A DNA stretch of 46,688 nucleotides from Patescibacteria group bacterium (GTDB taxonomy: Bacteria > Patescibacteriota > Patescibacteriia > Patescibacteriales > GWC2-42-12), in NCBI GenBank assembly GCA_028707005.1, contig JAQTVB010000007.1, forward strand, positions 1 through 46,688, in the 5' to 3' direction. Shown piece by piece: positions 21,448 through 30,524 of this stretch. The notes beneath the pieces were generated by a model, which did not search any database, was not told the DNA's origin, and saw nothing but the letters and a program-made list of their open reading frames with translations. Positions within the stretch are counted from its first letter, which is position 1; every line of letters begins with the position of its first letter. The position numbers and the translations under genes were made by a program.

Positions 21448-22236
21448 TTAAAATAAATTCAAGTACCAATTTAAAATTGGCGTCTGCCAGAACAAACTGA
21501 TGATCGTGCCCGCGGCCAAAAAAATGCCCAGCGGCACTTCCGAGCCCCACTTCTTCTTTCCGCTAGCCAGCAAACCGATGCCAACGGCCGAACCGATAAA
21601 ATAAGAGATGATAGTTGCCAATAAAACCCCGGGCCAGCCCAGACCCAAGCCCATCAGCAAGCCCAAGCGAATGTCTCCTCCGCCGATCCATTTTCCGCCT
21701 GAAATAACGAACTGAATTAAGAAAAAACCACCTCCTATTATACCAGAAAACAGCAGGTTCCACAAATTAAAATCCAAGATCAAATTCAAAATAAAAACCA
21801 ACAAACAAGCCGGCAAAGTTACGGTATCCAAAATCAAATACCAGCGCAGATCATAGATAAAAACCACGATCATAACGGAAATCAAGAAAAAATTTCGTAA
21901 AGTTAAAATTGAGAATTGAAAATTTGGCAGCTCATCTAGGGGCATAAACTTAAAATTAATAACAAAAGAAATCACGAAAAGAATGGCCGTAGCCAATTCC
22001 ACTGCCGGATACTGCCAGGAAATCGGCTTGCCGCAGTGCCGGCACTTGCCTCTTAGCATGATAAAGCTTAACAGCGGCACGTTATCGTACCAGCTGATTT
22101 GCTCTCTGCATTTCGGGCAATAAGACCGACCGAGCAAGCTTTCGTTTTTATGCAAACGCCAAATTAGACAGTTTAAAAAACTGCCGATAATCAGGCCGAA
22201 GGCAAAAACAAAAATTAATAACATTAACAGGGTCAT
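21448..22236 (-). CDS. pilD: Prepilin peptidase / leader methylase PilD
   Basis: Membrane aspartic protease that removes the prepilin leaders of the pilins in this cluster and methylates the new N-terminus. It has the N-terminal methylase domain with two zinc-binding CxxC pairs (CPKC.. and CRHC..). The catalytic aspartates lie in DLRWYLILD (after the first core helix) and in the conserved GGGDIRLG (second). About seven or eight membrane segments, 262 residues, normal length. It starts 12 nt past the stop of the O-antigen-ligase-like gene. Confidence 0.95.
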   Translation of the reverse strand: MTLLMLLIFVFAFGLIIGSFLNCLIWRLHKNESLLGRSYCPKCREQISWYDNVPLLSFIMLRGKCRHCGKPISWQYPAVELATAILFVISFVINFKFMPLDELPNFQFSILTLRNFFLISVMIVVFIYDLRWYLILDTVTLPACLLVFILNLILDFNLWNLLFSGIIGGGFFLIQFVISGGKWIGGGDIRLGLLMGLGLGWPGVLLATIISYFIGSAVGIGLLASGKKKWGSEVPLGIFLAAGTIISLFWQTPILNWYLNLF

Positions 22237-22248
22237 AGAATTACATTT

Positions 22249-24567
22249 TTAATTTTTACTGTTCAGCTCCTGCTGATATTTTTTAAGTTCTGCATTCTCC
22301 GGCGCCAGCTTCAGGGCCTGACTTAAATATTCTCGAGCCCGGCCCAGGTCTTGCTTGTCGCGATAAAGCAAAAACAAAGCTAACGGCCAATGATAATCGG
22401 CAGGATTAAGCATAAAACCTCTTTGATTTAAGGCAATCGCTTGATCCAATTCGCCCTTTAAATAATGAATGTCGGCTAAATTTTTATATAAAGTGACGCG
22501 GTAGGGATCAAGGGCAAGAGCCATCTTATAATATTTTAGAGCTTGGTCGTAAGCTTTCGCTTGAGTGGAGGCAAAACCCATGATTTCATAAAAGTTAGCC
22601 TCTTCCGCCTTGATTTGGCGTTTATGATCCTCATTAAGTTGCGGATGATCCAGCGGCGGAAACAATCGCTCGGCTTGTTTTAAAATCTGCATCGCGCCGG
22701 CATAATCTTCTTGCCATACTTTCATCCTGGCAAAATCTTGATAAAAAGTAAGGAAATAAGGATAATCTGCAAACAGTTTATCATATAATGCCTGCGCCTT
22801 CGCATAATAAGCCTTATTAACGTAGAAGCCGAACGAAGCATAAGCGCGCGCTACGGCCAAACGGCTTACATAGCGAGATTCCACCGATTCTAGAGAATTA
22901 ATTTGCTCCTCTATGTTATCGCGCAAAGCTAAGCGGCCGGCTTGGCTGGGAACGGCGAAAAAACAGCTCTGGCCATAAAAAATATACTGCTCTTTATAAA
23001 AAACGCTGGACGGATAATAATCAACCGCTCGCTCCATATTATCCAAAACGCCGCGGCAATCGCCTTTTCTCTCTTCAATCTTAACTTGCAAATAATAATA
23101 ATCCGCCATCAACGGATTGAAATTCTCTGAATAAAAAAATAAAACCGCCACGACCGCCAGCGTCAGCCAAATTAAGATTTTCGAAACAGGCGTTAATTTA
23201 ACACTGAATTCTTTTTCCTGGCGGCCGCTGATGATAAACCACAGCAGAGCTAAAATAAAAAACAAATAAACAAAAGAGGTGGTTAGCGAAAAACTAAATA
23301 AATTATTTATGCAATACGCCGCCAAGCTAGCGACTAGGGCGACCGCCAGCCAAACTTCTTCTCTTAATTTAGCCGCTCGGCCGAATAAAAACTTGCCGAC
23401 CTGATAAATAAAATAAGCATAGAACCAGAGCATCGCCGCCAGACCTGCCAAGCCAAAAGATAAAATCGTATCAAACAGCCAATTATGCGCTCTGTCGGGA
23501 AATGTGTTGATAACTTCGTAGACCGCCCAATCAGGCCGGTAATATTTTATAAAAACTTCGGCCAAAGTGTCCGGACCATAGCCCAGCAATAGTCTTTGAT
23601 AACTTGCCTGCCTGATTTCTTTGAGCGCATCCTGCCAATAAGCCAGCCGTAGCTTATTTGAACCGCTTTGCAAATCAACCATGCTGGTCCAGCGGCTAAC
23701 GAAATTAAAAGCGTGCACTTGGCCTTGAGGCGCCGGCCGCACAATATTTATACCAATCGCTAGCGCGGCAGCTAAAACCAGAGCTCCGGCGAAGCCCCAG
23801 GCGATCTTTCTATGGCCTTGCTGAAATAACCAAAAGAAAATCGCCAAAGCCGCCGCGGCTAAAAAACCCAGCCAGGCGGCCCGGGAATAAGTATAAACCA
23901 AACAAATCAATTCGGCTATAACCACCAGGCTGAAGCAAAATCTAACTAAGAATTTCCTGGCGATGAAGAGCCAAGCATAACAGCTTAAGGGGATGATTAA
24001 AACTAAATAATGGCCTAAAAAATTAGGCTGGCCCAAACTGGAAAAAACTCGGCCCGTATCCGAAACCTTGTCTCGCCATAGCCAGGGGTCCAGGCCGCCA
24101 AGCTGGATTAAGCCATAAAGCGAAACCGCCGCGCCAGCCATAACGGCCGTGGCAATGAGCCGCCTAACCTGTTTTAAATCGCGCAAATTTAAAATCAATA
24201 AAATAAAAAATAACCAATAATTGGCTAAGCAATAAAAACCCTGCCCTCTTTCATAACTGCCCCAAAAGCTTAGATGAGGCTGGATTGACAAAAGAGAACT
24301 GATAAAACATGAAACTAATAATAAGAAGGAAAATAAAAAAATTTTACCGCCGCCTTTAATATTAATTCTCCCCTGAATAAATATCTTCGCAATGTAGGCC
24401 GCTAAAATCAAGCTTAAGATTGCGCGGAAAACCGCCTCCCTTAAAGGGCCAAAAATACTATAAGTATTTAATGCGAAATTAAAAATCAGCGGAACCAAAA
24501 AAACTATGGCGCAAAAGCCGCAAGTAATGATAAAATCGCAAAGTTTAATTATTCTATCCTTGGGCAT
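22249..24567 (-). CDS. O-antigen ligase-like polymerase with C-terminal TPR repeats
   Basis: The 772-residue protein has about 10-12 hydrophobic segments in the first 440 residues with the Wzy_C/O-antigen ligase pattern: RGQGFYCLANYWLFF, a large periplasmic loop with YGPDTLAEVFIKYY and FPDRAHNWLFDTILSFGLAG (the family R..H.N motif). A soluble half of about 300 residues follows with TPR repeats (YDQALKYYKMALALDPYRVTLYKNLADIHYLKGELDQAIAL). Such enzymes transfer lipid-linked glycans to LPS or, as PglL/PilO-type ligases, to pilins. CPR bacteria are thought to lack LPS, so its position between pilin genes and pilD suggests pilin or surface-protein glycosylation (inference). Confidence 0.8.
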   Translation of the reverse strand: MPKDRIIKLCDFIITCGFCAIVFLVPLIFNFALNTYSIFGPLREAVFRAILSLILAAYIAKIFIQGRINIKGGGKIFLFSFLLLVSCFISSLLSIQPHLSFWGSYERGQGFYCLANYWLFFILLILNLRDLKQVRRLIATAVMAGAAVSLYGLIQLGGLDPWLWRDKVSDTGRVFSSLGQPNFLGHYLVLIIPLSCYAWLFIARKFLVRFCFSLVVIAELICLVYTYSRAAWLGFLAAAALAIFFWLFQQGHRKIAWGFAGALVLAAALAIGINIVRPAPQGQVHAFNFVSRWTSMVDLQSGSNKLRLAYWQDALKEIRQASYQRLLLGYGPDTLAEVFIKYYRPDWAVYEVINTFPDRAHNWLFDTILSFGLAGLAAMLWFYAYFIYQVGKFLFGRAAKLREEVWLAVALVASLAAYCINNLFSFSLTTSFVYLFFILALLWFIISGRQEKEFSVKLTPVSKILIWLTLAVVAVLFFYSENFNPLMADYYYLQVKIEERKGDCRGVLDNMERAVDYYPSSVFYKEQYIFYGQSCFFAVPSQAGRLALRDNIEEQINSLESVESRYVSRLAVARAYASFGFYVNKAYYAKAQALYDKLFADYPYFLTFYQDFARMKVWQEDYAGAMQILKQAERLFPPLDHPQLNEDHKRQIKAEEANFYEIMGFASTQAKAYDQALKYYKMALALDPYRVTLYKNLADIHYLKGELDQAIALNQRGFMLNPADYHWPLALFLLYRDKQDLGRAREYLSQALKLAPENAELKKYQQELNSKN

Positions 24568-24600
24568 AACTTATTATATTATAGCTTAATTGCCGCCATA

Positions 24601-24629
24601 AGAAAAACCCGCCTCGGGCGGGTTTTTCT
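24601..24629 (-). terminator. Terminator after the major-pilin-like gene
   Basis: AGAAAAACCCGCC/GGCGGGTTTTTCT gives a 13-bp stem with a 3-nt loop and a T-run on the minus strand, 40 nt past the pilin stop. It separates abundant pilin mRNA from the downstream ligase gene. Confidence 0.9.
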
Positions 24630-24669
24630 CTGATAAATCCTTAATAGGACCCTTTTAAAGATTTTGTTT

Positions 24670-25083
24670 TTATTGTATGCCGCTCGGAGTAGCTGTATGA
24701 ACTCCAAGGGTCACGCCGCCGGTGTTACCGCCCAAGCAATAACTCAGGTTGTAGCTTGTATATGGCGAACTTCCAACCACTGCGTAGGTGTAAGTAGTCA
24801 CGCTCGGGGCAGTAGAGCAATCAGACGGTGGCGGACTAGACGGCACTACGGCCATATAAGTGCCAATCGCTCCACCGCTGGTAACCGTCGCGGGGTAACC
24901 ATTGTTGTCGTTATAATATAGTTCCAGAGCGGTTTGGATTTGCTTGATATCGGAAATGCGCCTGGCGTCCCTGGATTTCATTCTGGCGTTGTTTAAAGCA
25001 ACTACGGCTAAAGTTGATAGCAAGCCGATAATGGCGATAACCACCAAAAGTTCAATCAGGGTAAAACCTTTTTGTTTTCTCAT
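24670..25083 (-). CDS. Type IV pilin, probable major subunit
   Basis: The 137-residue prepilin has leader [42 protein letters not shown] with Glu5, then DIKQIQTALELYYNDNNGYP, the standard pseudopilin/pilin alpha1. A small C-terminal domain with two cysteines (DCSTAP, SYCLGG) could form the D-region disulfide, a job for the DsbA-like protein. It is preceded by the best Shine-Dalgarno sequence I saw in the window (GGGGAGGTGAACAATG), its own extended -10 promoter, a hairpin leader and a strong terminator, all consistent with a highly expressed major subunit. Confidence 0.88.
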   Translation of the reverse strand: MRKQKGFTLIELLVVIAIIGLLSTLAVVALNNARMKSRDARRISDIKQIQTALELYYNDNNGYPATVTSGGAIGTYMAVVPSSPPPSDCSTAPSVTTYTYAVVGSSPYTSYNLSYCLGGNTGGVTLGVHTATPSGIQ

Positions 25084-25117
25084 TGTTCACCTCCCCTCTT
25101 GATAGCGAATTTAGTGC

Positions 25118-25206
25118 GAATTAACTGCGAATTATCTCGAATTAGAATAAACAAGCCCATTTTCTTTGTATATTTACTCTAATTCTCATTAATTCGCAGT
25201 TAATTC
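25118..25206. repeat. 34-bp imperfect hairpin in the pilin leader region
   Basis: Left arm 25118-25151 (GAATTAACTGCGAATTA...) and right arm 25173-25206 (...TTAATTCGCAGTTAATTC) pair over 34 nt with about five mismatches and a 21-nt loop. It lies in the predicted 5' UTR of the pilin gene. Further repeats of the kind ACTCATA..GTATC..GCAACTC (25280-25368) fill the rest of this gene-free stretch. Confidence 0.65.
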
Positions 25207-25246
25207 ATTTTTAATTCGCGGTTAATTAATAATATACTTATCCACA

Positions 25247-25255
25247 ATTATACCA
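25247..25255 (-). promoter_or_regulatory. Extended -10 promoter for the major pilin
   Basis: Minus-strand TGGTATAAT matches the extended -10 consensus TGnTATAAT exactly. No convincing -35 is seen, as expected for extended -10 promoters. It predicts a leader of about 155 nt before the ATG at 25083. Confidence 0.55.
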
Positions 25256-25370
25256 TAAAAATCACAAATCTCATATTCCATGACTAATAACTCATAATTC
25301 GTATCTCGCAACTCTTTTGTTTGATATTTGAGATGTGAGATACGGGATACGAGCTATGAGTTGCGAGGCT

Positions 25371-25856
25371 TCACCAGCCTCTGATCACCTGCAAATCAGC
25401 GCTTTCTTCAATCCGATAAACCAAGGCATATTCGCTGCCATTTGATTTGCTGATGTAGCGATAAAAGTAAATAGAATCAACGGCCGGATCGTTGGTGGGA
25501 TTTTTTGGATCCTTGGGCATGGGATTTAAGTAAGGCTTAGCGCCTCCGGTTAGGGCCTCGCCCAAAGCCACCTTGTAACAATCCGCGAAAGTTGGCGTGG
25601 GGGCTGCGCCAAAATCAGCTCTCGCGCCATCCCAGGACGACCCGCCGCAAATCGGATACTGGTTATTTTCATCATAATAAATATTGATGGCGGTCCTGAT
25701 TTGGGTCATATCAGCCTTGCGCAAAGCGTCTCGCGCCTTGTTTCTGGCGCCATTAAGCGACACCACGGCAAAGGACGATAAAATGCCGATAATACTAATA
25801 ACCACCAACAATTCAATCAAGGTAAAACCTTTCTTAAAATTATTTTTTTGTTTCAT
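25371..25856 (-). CDS. Type IV pilin-like protein (second pilin)
   Basis: From the chosen start ([10 protein letters not shown]) the protein is 161 residues. It has [58 protein letters not shown] with Glu5, and a C-terminal domain with a probable disulfide (YPICGG, FADCYK) and [21 protein letters not shown]. The track start at 25886 adds ten residues with no prepilin role. It follows pilC closely on the same strand, so it is probably expressed with the assembly genes, unlike the separately promoted pilin downstream; a core minor pilin or alternative major pilin. Confidence 0.85.
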   Translation of the reverse strand: MKQKNNFKKGFTLIELLVVISIIGILSSFAVVSLNGARNKARDALRKADMTQIRTAINIYYDENNQYPICGGSSWDGARADFGAAPTPTFADCYKVALGEALTGGAKPYLNPMPKDPKNPTNDPAVDSIYFYRYISKSNGSEYALVYRIEESADLQVIRGW

Positions 25857-25889
25857 AAATTTAGGCGAAAAATTAGTAACTCGCATCTA

Positions 25890-27092
25890 TTAAAAATTAC
25901 TGGCCATATTATACATGGGCAAAATCACCGCGGCCACCATGATGCCGACGGCCACACCCATAATCACCATAATGATCGGCTCCATCAAGGTCATTAAATT
26001 CGCTACCAAATTTGCAATTTCCCGGGCGTAAAAGTCCGTTATTCTCGCTAAAATAATATCCATCTTGCCGGTCTTTTCGCCAATGCTTAGCATCTGGGAA
26101 ACCATTTTGGGTATGACTTTGCTGTCCATAAAAACACTGGAAATTGAATTTCCGTCTTCAACCTCCTTGATAGTTTTCTCGATTAACTCGCGGTAGACCG
26201 CGTTATTAACCACGTCAGCCGTTACCTTTAAACCATTGGAAATGGTTACTCCGCCGACAATCAACGTATTCATGGAGCGGGTAAAGCGGACCAAATAAAT
26301 CAGCTGAAACAGATGGCCGAAAACCGGCAATTTCAATTTTATGAGATCAAACTGCCTTTTGCCTTGAGGCCGTTTCAAAAACAATTTAAAAGCGAAAATC
26401 AGCCCGCCGATTACCACCAAAAGAACCCACCAATAATTCGTTAAAAAACCGGAAGTGCCGATTAAAATTTTGGTGCTTAAAGGCAGTTCAGCGCCGCTCT
26501 CGGTAAGTATGGCGGTAAGCTTGGGCACGACAAAGATCATCATGACGACTCCGACCGCGGCCAAAGAGCATAACACAAAGGCCGGATAGATCATCGCACC
26601 TTTGATTTTACTCGTCATATCATAATCTTTTTCCATCTCATCGGCCAAATAATTAAGAACTTCATCCAATTTTCCCGAGGTTTCGCCTGATTTTACAACA
26701 CTTACGTAGAAATCGCTAAAAACATTCGAACGCTTGCCCAAAGCTTCGGACAGCGGCGAACCGGAGTCAACTTCATCAGCGACTTCGCTGATGATCATCT
26801 TCAAATTAATATTGCCTGTTTGATCAATTAAAATTTTGAGCGCCTGCACCATGGCAACGTTGGCCGCAATCAAAACGGAGAATTGGCGCGAAAAAATCAC
26901 CACATCTTTAATTTTGACACGCCCAAACAGGCTGAAACCGAATTTATTCGCGGACGACACTTGAGAAATTGTCACTATGGACAAACCCTTTTCTCTTAAT
27001 ATTTCCTCGACATAATTCCGGTTGTTCGCTTCAACCAAACCGGTCTGCAGTTTCTTTCCTTGAGTAAAAGCTTTGTATTTAAAAATCGGCAT
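25890..27092 (-). CDS. pilC: Type IV pilus inner-membrane platform protein PilC
   Basis: The 400-residue protein has two T2SSF domains, each with conserved residues before membrane helices: FSRQFSVLIAANVAMVQALKIL (about 67-88) and FTRSMNTLIVGGVTISNGLKV (about 267-287). Membrane segments lie at about 170-190, 215-235 and 370-390, the last followed by PMYNMASNF, a typical PilC/GspF end. The N-terminus MPIFKYKAFTQGKK is characteristic. It couples the ATPases to pilin polymerisation. Gene order PilB, regulator, PilT-like, PilC is conserved in type. Confidence 0.95.
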   Translation of the reverse strand: MPIFKYKAFTQGKKLQTGLVEANNRNYVEEILREKGLSIVTISQVSSANKFGFSLFGRVKIKDVVIFSRQFSVLIAANVAMVQALKILIDQTGNINLKMIISEVADEVDSGSPLSEALGKRSNVFSDFYVSVVKSGETSGKLDEVLNYLADEMEKDYDMTSKIKGAMIYPAFVLCSLAAVGVVMMIFVVPKLTAILTESGAELPLSTKILIGTSGFLTNYWWVLLVVIGGLIFAFKLFLKRPQGKRQFDLIKLKLPVFGHLFQLIYLVRFTRSMNTLIVGGVTISNGLKVTADVVNNAVYRELIEKTIKEVEDGNSISSVFMDSKVIPKMVSQMLSIGEKTGKMDIILARITDFYAREIANLVANLMTLMEPIIMVIMGVAVGIMVAAVILPMYNMASNF

Positions 27093-27141
27093 AATTTTAT
27101 GGCTAAGTAGAGATATCTAACAAGTACCCAATATCCTAATT

Positions 27142-28176
27142 TCACGCTTCTTCCTGCCTAATCTCGCCCGACTCAACCAAACTGGCTAATGATTTTTCCA
27201 AAGTGATCATGCCGTCTTTCCTTGATGTCTGCATAATGCTTTCCAGCTGATAAATTTTACCTTCCCTGATCAAAGCTTTAACCGCGGAATTATTCAATAA
27301 TATCTCATTGGCTAAAACCAGTCCTCCGCCCCGCCGCTTCACTAATTTTTGCACCACCACCCCCACCAAAATATCGGCCAAATTATAGCGTACGGCTTCC
27401 GCAGACATCTTCTGGCTCGCGCCCGCCAAGATTTTTTCCAAAACTCTTACCGAGCTGTCGGCGTTGATTTCCAACAACACCAAGCAATTGCCCGAGGCTA
27501 ATTCAAAAATCTTTGGCATCGCCCGATTGAACACCTCTTCATCTTTTATTTCACTCAAATAAATGATATCAATATCTTCATTCAAGCAATAATCCAAGCC
27601 GTCCATCACGGAATTAATGTCCGAACCAACCTGCCTTTGGGTGATCAGGCTGGACTTGCTGGTAAATAAATACTCAATCGGATTTTCAATAGTGACGACA
27701 TTTTTAACGCTGGTTTTATTAAATTCTTCAATCAGCGAAACCGCCGTAGTGGTTTTTCCCGAATTATACGCTCCGGCGATGACTAATAGGCCGGAATTAA
27801 CTTTTAAAAAATTATTGCGCGCGTCGGACAAACCCAGCTCCTGAAAATTTTTTACAGTGTTGGGGATATAGTGAAAAGACAACGACAGCAAGCCTTTTTG
27901 ATAAAAAACATTTATCCGAAAGCGAAAATTGGCGATTTCTTTCACTAAAACCAAATTTTTGCTTTCCTCCAGTTTGGCGATTTCTTCCTGGCTTAAAAAC
28001 GTTTCCGCGATTTTGTTTAAAACTTCTTTAGTCATCATTTCCTGGCCGGCCAGCGGAGAAAATTCGGCATTGACCCTTATCATGGGCGGGCTGCCGACGG
28101 TTAAATGCAAATCAGAACCGTTTTTTTTGGCCATTTCCGATAAAATTCTGTTTAATAAAATAGATGGCACTTCCAT
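27142..28176 (-). CDS. PilT-like ATPase with degenerate motifs
   Basis: From Met45 of the track ORF (MEVPSILLNRILSEMA) the protein is 344 residues. The first 44 codons of the longer ORF are translated repeat DNA. It aligns by eye with PilT/PilU: KNGSDLHLTVGSPPMIRVN, RFRINVFYQKGLLSLSFHYIP, Walker A GAYNSGKTTT, QRQVGSD and a C-terminal PilT-like helical part. Core motifs are altered: the Walker B zone reads DIDIIYLSEIKDEE rather than DVILVGEMRD, and the His box TLHTNSA is replaced by LEINADSS. It may be an inactive or regulatory paralogue of the retraction ATPase. No other pilT is in the window. Confidence 0.8.
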   Translation of the reverse strand: MEVPSILLNRILSEMAKKNGSDLHLTVGSPPMIRVNAEFSPLAGQEMMTKEVLNKIAETFLSQEEIAKLEESKNLVLVKEIANFRFRINVFYQKGLLSLSFHYIPNTVKNFQELGLSDARNNFLKVNSGLLVIAGAYNSGKTTTAVSLIEEFNKTSVKNVVTIENPIEYLFTSKSSLITQRQVGSDINSVMDGLDYCLNEDIDIIYLSEIKDEEVFNRAMPKIFELASGNCLVLLEINADSSVRVLEKILAGASQKMSAEAVRYNLADILVGVVVQKLVKRRGGGLVLANEILLNNSAVKALIREGKIYQLESIMQTSRKDGMITLEKSLASLVESGEIRQEEA

Positions 28177-28185
28177 ATAATTATA

Positions 28186-28330
28186 ATGCGAATGTTGCGA
28201 ATTCCGCCCGCCTGGCCCGATAAGCGGAGCGAGTCGAGGCGGGCAAATAATTAGATTCGCATGATTGATAATTTGCAAAATTCGCATCCTAATGCGCGGT
28301 ATTCGCACTAATATAGACGCGGATTCGCAT
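28186..28330. repeat. Cluster of GCGAAT repeats with a CCCGCC palindrome
   Basis: Short ATGCGAAT/ATTCGCAT words recur at least six times in both orientations around GCCCGCCTGG...GAGGCGGGC (28206-28244), a GC-rich palindrome typical of dispersed repeats. Similar GCGAAT clusters lie at 18013-18055, 25103-25140 and 34187-34250, all inside the pilus locus. Confidence 0.65.
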
Positions 28331-28332
28331 GA

Positions 28333-28713
28333 TTATTTATTTAAAATTTTCTTAATCTTATCCACCACTTCCGACGGCATAAAATGGGCCTTGATTAAAA
28401 AATCTTCCGCTCCCAACTTTAAGCCTTTGTCAATCTCTTCCTGCTGGCTTAAATTCGTCAACATGATTACCGGCACTTTAGCCGATGAACTGTCGGCTTT
28501 AAGCTGTTTTAAAACTTCAAAACCGTCAATCTTGGGCAGGATAATATCCAAAAGGATAATATCCGGCCGCTCCTTGCGGAAAGCCCGGAGAGCCTTTTCC
28601 CCGTCTTCGGCTATGGCCACTTTTAATCCCTCGGCTTCAAATTTAGCGGCGTACATGCCCAACAAAAACGAATCGTCTTCAACTAGAAGAATTTTAATTT
28701 TTTCTTTTGGCAT
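28333..28713 (-). CDS. CheY-like single-domain response regulator
   Basis: The 126-residue receiver domain has the acidic pair D13/D14 (LVEDDSF), phosphoacceptor Asp56 (ILLDIILPKIDG), the conserved Thr in VIMLTNLS and Lys in DFLIKAHF. There is no output domain. It is embedded between pilB and the PilT-like gene, 12 nt after the pilB stop, the arrangement expected of PilG/PilH-type regulators that act on pilus motor ATPases. The cognate kinase is not adjacent; the histidine kinase at 45768 is a possible partner only. Confidence 0.9.
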   Translation of the reverse strand: MPKEKIKILLVEDDSFLLGMYAAKFEAEGLKVAIAEDGEKALRAFRKERPDIILLDIILPKIDGFEVLKQLKADSSSAKVPVIMLTNLSQQEEIDKGLKLGAEDFLIKAHFMPSEVVDKIKKILNK

Positions 28714-28724
28714 ATTGATTGAAA

Positions 28725-30464
28725 TTAAAAATTAACTGTTCTTAAAACTTCCTCCATGGTAGTAAGGCCCAACAGCACTTTTATAATACCATCCTGCTTC
28801 ATGGTGATGAAATTCTGGTCTTTGCGCAGATCTTCAAGCGTTAAATTTTTCTTGTTATCCATGATCATTTGCTTGATCCCCTCGTCAATGTCAAGCACTT
28901 CGGCCATGGCGATCCGGCCGGTATAGCCGACCGAGCCGCAGCGAGAACAACCCCGGCCCCTAAAAAATTTTATTTTACTCATATCATAGCCGGGAAGCAT
29001 TTGATCAATCACCGCGGCCGGAGTGGCCGCCAGCTCCTGTTTGATCGCCTCCACCATATCCGGAGGCAATTTTTGCTCTTCTTTGCAATGTTCGCAAATT
29101 TTTCTGCCCAGCCTTTGCGCGATCACGACGTTTAGGGTGGAACCCAAAAGGAAAGGTTCGGCTTTCATGTCCAAAAGCCTGGGAATGGCGCCCAAGGCGT
29201 CATTGGTGTGCAAAGTGGAAAGCACGAAATGACCGGTCAAACTGGCATGTATGGCCAGTTCGGCTGTCTCATTGTCTCTGATTTCCCCCACCATGATTAC
29301 GTCAGGATCTTGCCTTAAAAGCGAACGCAGTCCCGTGGCAAAAGTAAAGCCGATTTCCGGCCTTACTTGCGACTGGTTCACTCCTTTTATGTAATATTCA
29401 ACCGGATCTTCCAAAGTAGAAATATTTATTCCTTCGGCGTTAAGGATGGTAAGAAGGGAAAATAAAGTCGTTGATTTGCCGGATCCGGTGGGGCCGGTGA
29501 TCAAAAACATGCCGTCGGTTTTTTCTAAATTCTTTAAAATAATTTTCAGCCCCTGGCCCATAAAGCCCAAATCTTCCAAAGACGGGGCGCCTTTAGTAAC
29601 ATCTAAAATTCTCATGACAACTTTTTCTTCATCCAACAGGGGCAAAACGGAAATTCTTAAATCTATCTCCTGGTTATTGTTGTTGATTCTGATTCTGCCG
29701 TCTTGCGGCGTTCGCGTTTCATCAAGCTTCAAATCAGCTAAAACTTTAATTCTGCCGACAATGGCGCTATGAATGCTCTTGGGCAAAATCAGCGAGGTGT
29801 GCAAAATACCGTCAATCCTGTATCTTACCCGGCTTTCCTTCTGCATCGGTTCAATATGAATATCGGAAGCTCGGCCCTCGACCGCGTGCCTGATAATTAC
29901 CGAAACGATTTTGGAAACCGGCGCCGATTTTATAACCTCCTCCACTTCCTCGCCCTGCAATTTCTGCTTCGCCCGCTCCAAAGCGTCTTCCTCGGCTTTT
30001 GATTTTAGCGCCCCGGAAACTTCTTTGCCCAAAGTTTTATAATGGCTTACGGCTTGGCTGAAGCTTAGGGTGGAAATTAAAAAATATTCCGGTTGGAAAT
30101 TTTGCTCCTTGGCTAAAAAATCTATCGCCTCAAACGCTTTGAAATTCTCCGGATCTAAAATGCCCACTTTCATTTTTTTCCTGTAAATTTCAAAACAGAT
30201 AATTTTATAATTTTCCGCCACTTCGGCGGGAATTGAGTTCAGAGCCTGGTCCGGAATCTTAACATCAAGCAGGCTGTGGTATTTCATGCCATAAACCTGG
30301 GCTTTAACTTTTGTGAATTCCTCAATATCAACCAAGCCGCTATCGGCAACGGCTTTTTCGGGATTGGCCATAAAAGCCGGCTGCCTTTTTAATTCAGCCA
30401 ACGCCTTGGCGGCGATCTTTTTATCTCGCACCAGTAAATTTATCAATTCATCAATTTTTCTCAT
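28725..30464 (-). CDS. pilB: Type IV pilus assembly ATPase PilB
   Basis: From Met14 (MRKIDELINLL) the protein is 579 residues. It has the N-terminal MshEN-type domain (about 30-150), the C-terminal GspE ATPase with Walker A GPTGSGKSTT, Asp box (NISTLEDPVEYY), Walker B RQDPDVIMVGEIRD, His box STLHTNDA and the tetracysteine zinc module (CEHC..CSRC). All catalytic motifs are intact, in contrast to the PilT-like neighbour. It powers pilus extension. The track start at 30503 would add an implausible segment. Confidence 0.96.
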   Translation of the reverse strand: MRKIDELINLLVRDKKIAAKALAELKRQPAFMANPEKAVADSGLVDIEEFTKVKAQVYGMKYHSLLDVKIPDQALNSIPAEVAENYKIICFEIYRKKMKVGILDPENFKAFEAIDFLAKEQNFQPEYFLISTLSFSQAVSHYKTLGKEVSGALKSKAEEDALERAKQKLQGEEVEEVIKSAPVSKIVSVIIRHAVEGRASDIHIEPMQKESRVRYRIDGILHTSLILPKSIHSAIVGRIKVLADLKLDETRTPQDGRIRINNNNQEIDLRISVLPLLDEEKVVMRILDVTKGAPSLEDLGFMGQGLKIILKNLEKTDGMFLITGPTGSGKSTTLFSLLTILNAEGINISTLEDPVEYYIKGVNQSQVRPEIGFTFATGLRSLLRQDPDVIMVGEIRDNETAELAIHASLTGHFVLSTLHTNDALGAIPRLLDMKAEPFLLGSTLNVVIAQRLGRKICEHCKEEQKLPPDMVEAIKQELAATPAAVIDQMLPGYDMSKIKFFRGRGCSRCGSVGYTGRIAMAEVLDIDEGIKQMIMDNKKNLTLEDLRKDQNFITMKQDGIIKVLLGLTTMEEVLRTVNF

Positions 30465-30524
30465 AAAATATAATCCAACCCGTGAAACGGTATTGATTAG
30501 CAAGTCACCCCGGCAAACGCAAGA

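Noticed and set aside
22249-24567. Assignment as a true O-antigen (LPS) ligase waaL
   Set aside because: Only the fold-level pattern is visible, the lineage is thought to lack LPS, and the gene sits among pilin genes.
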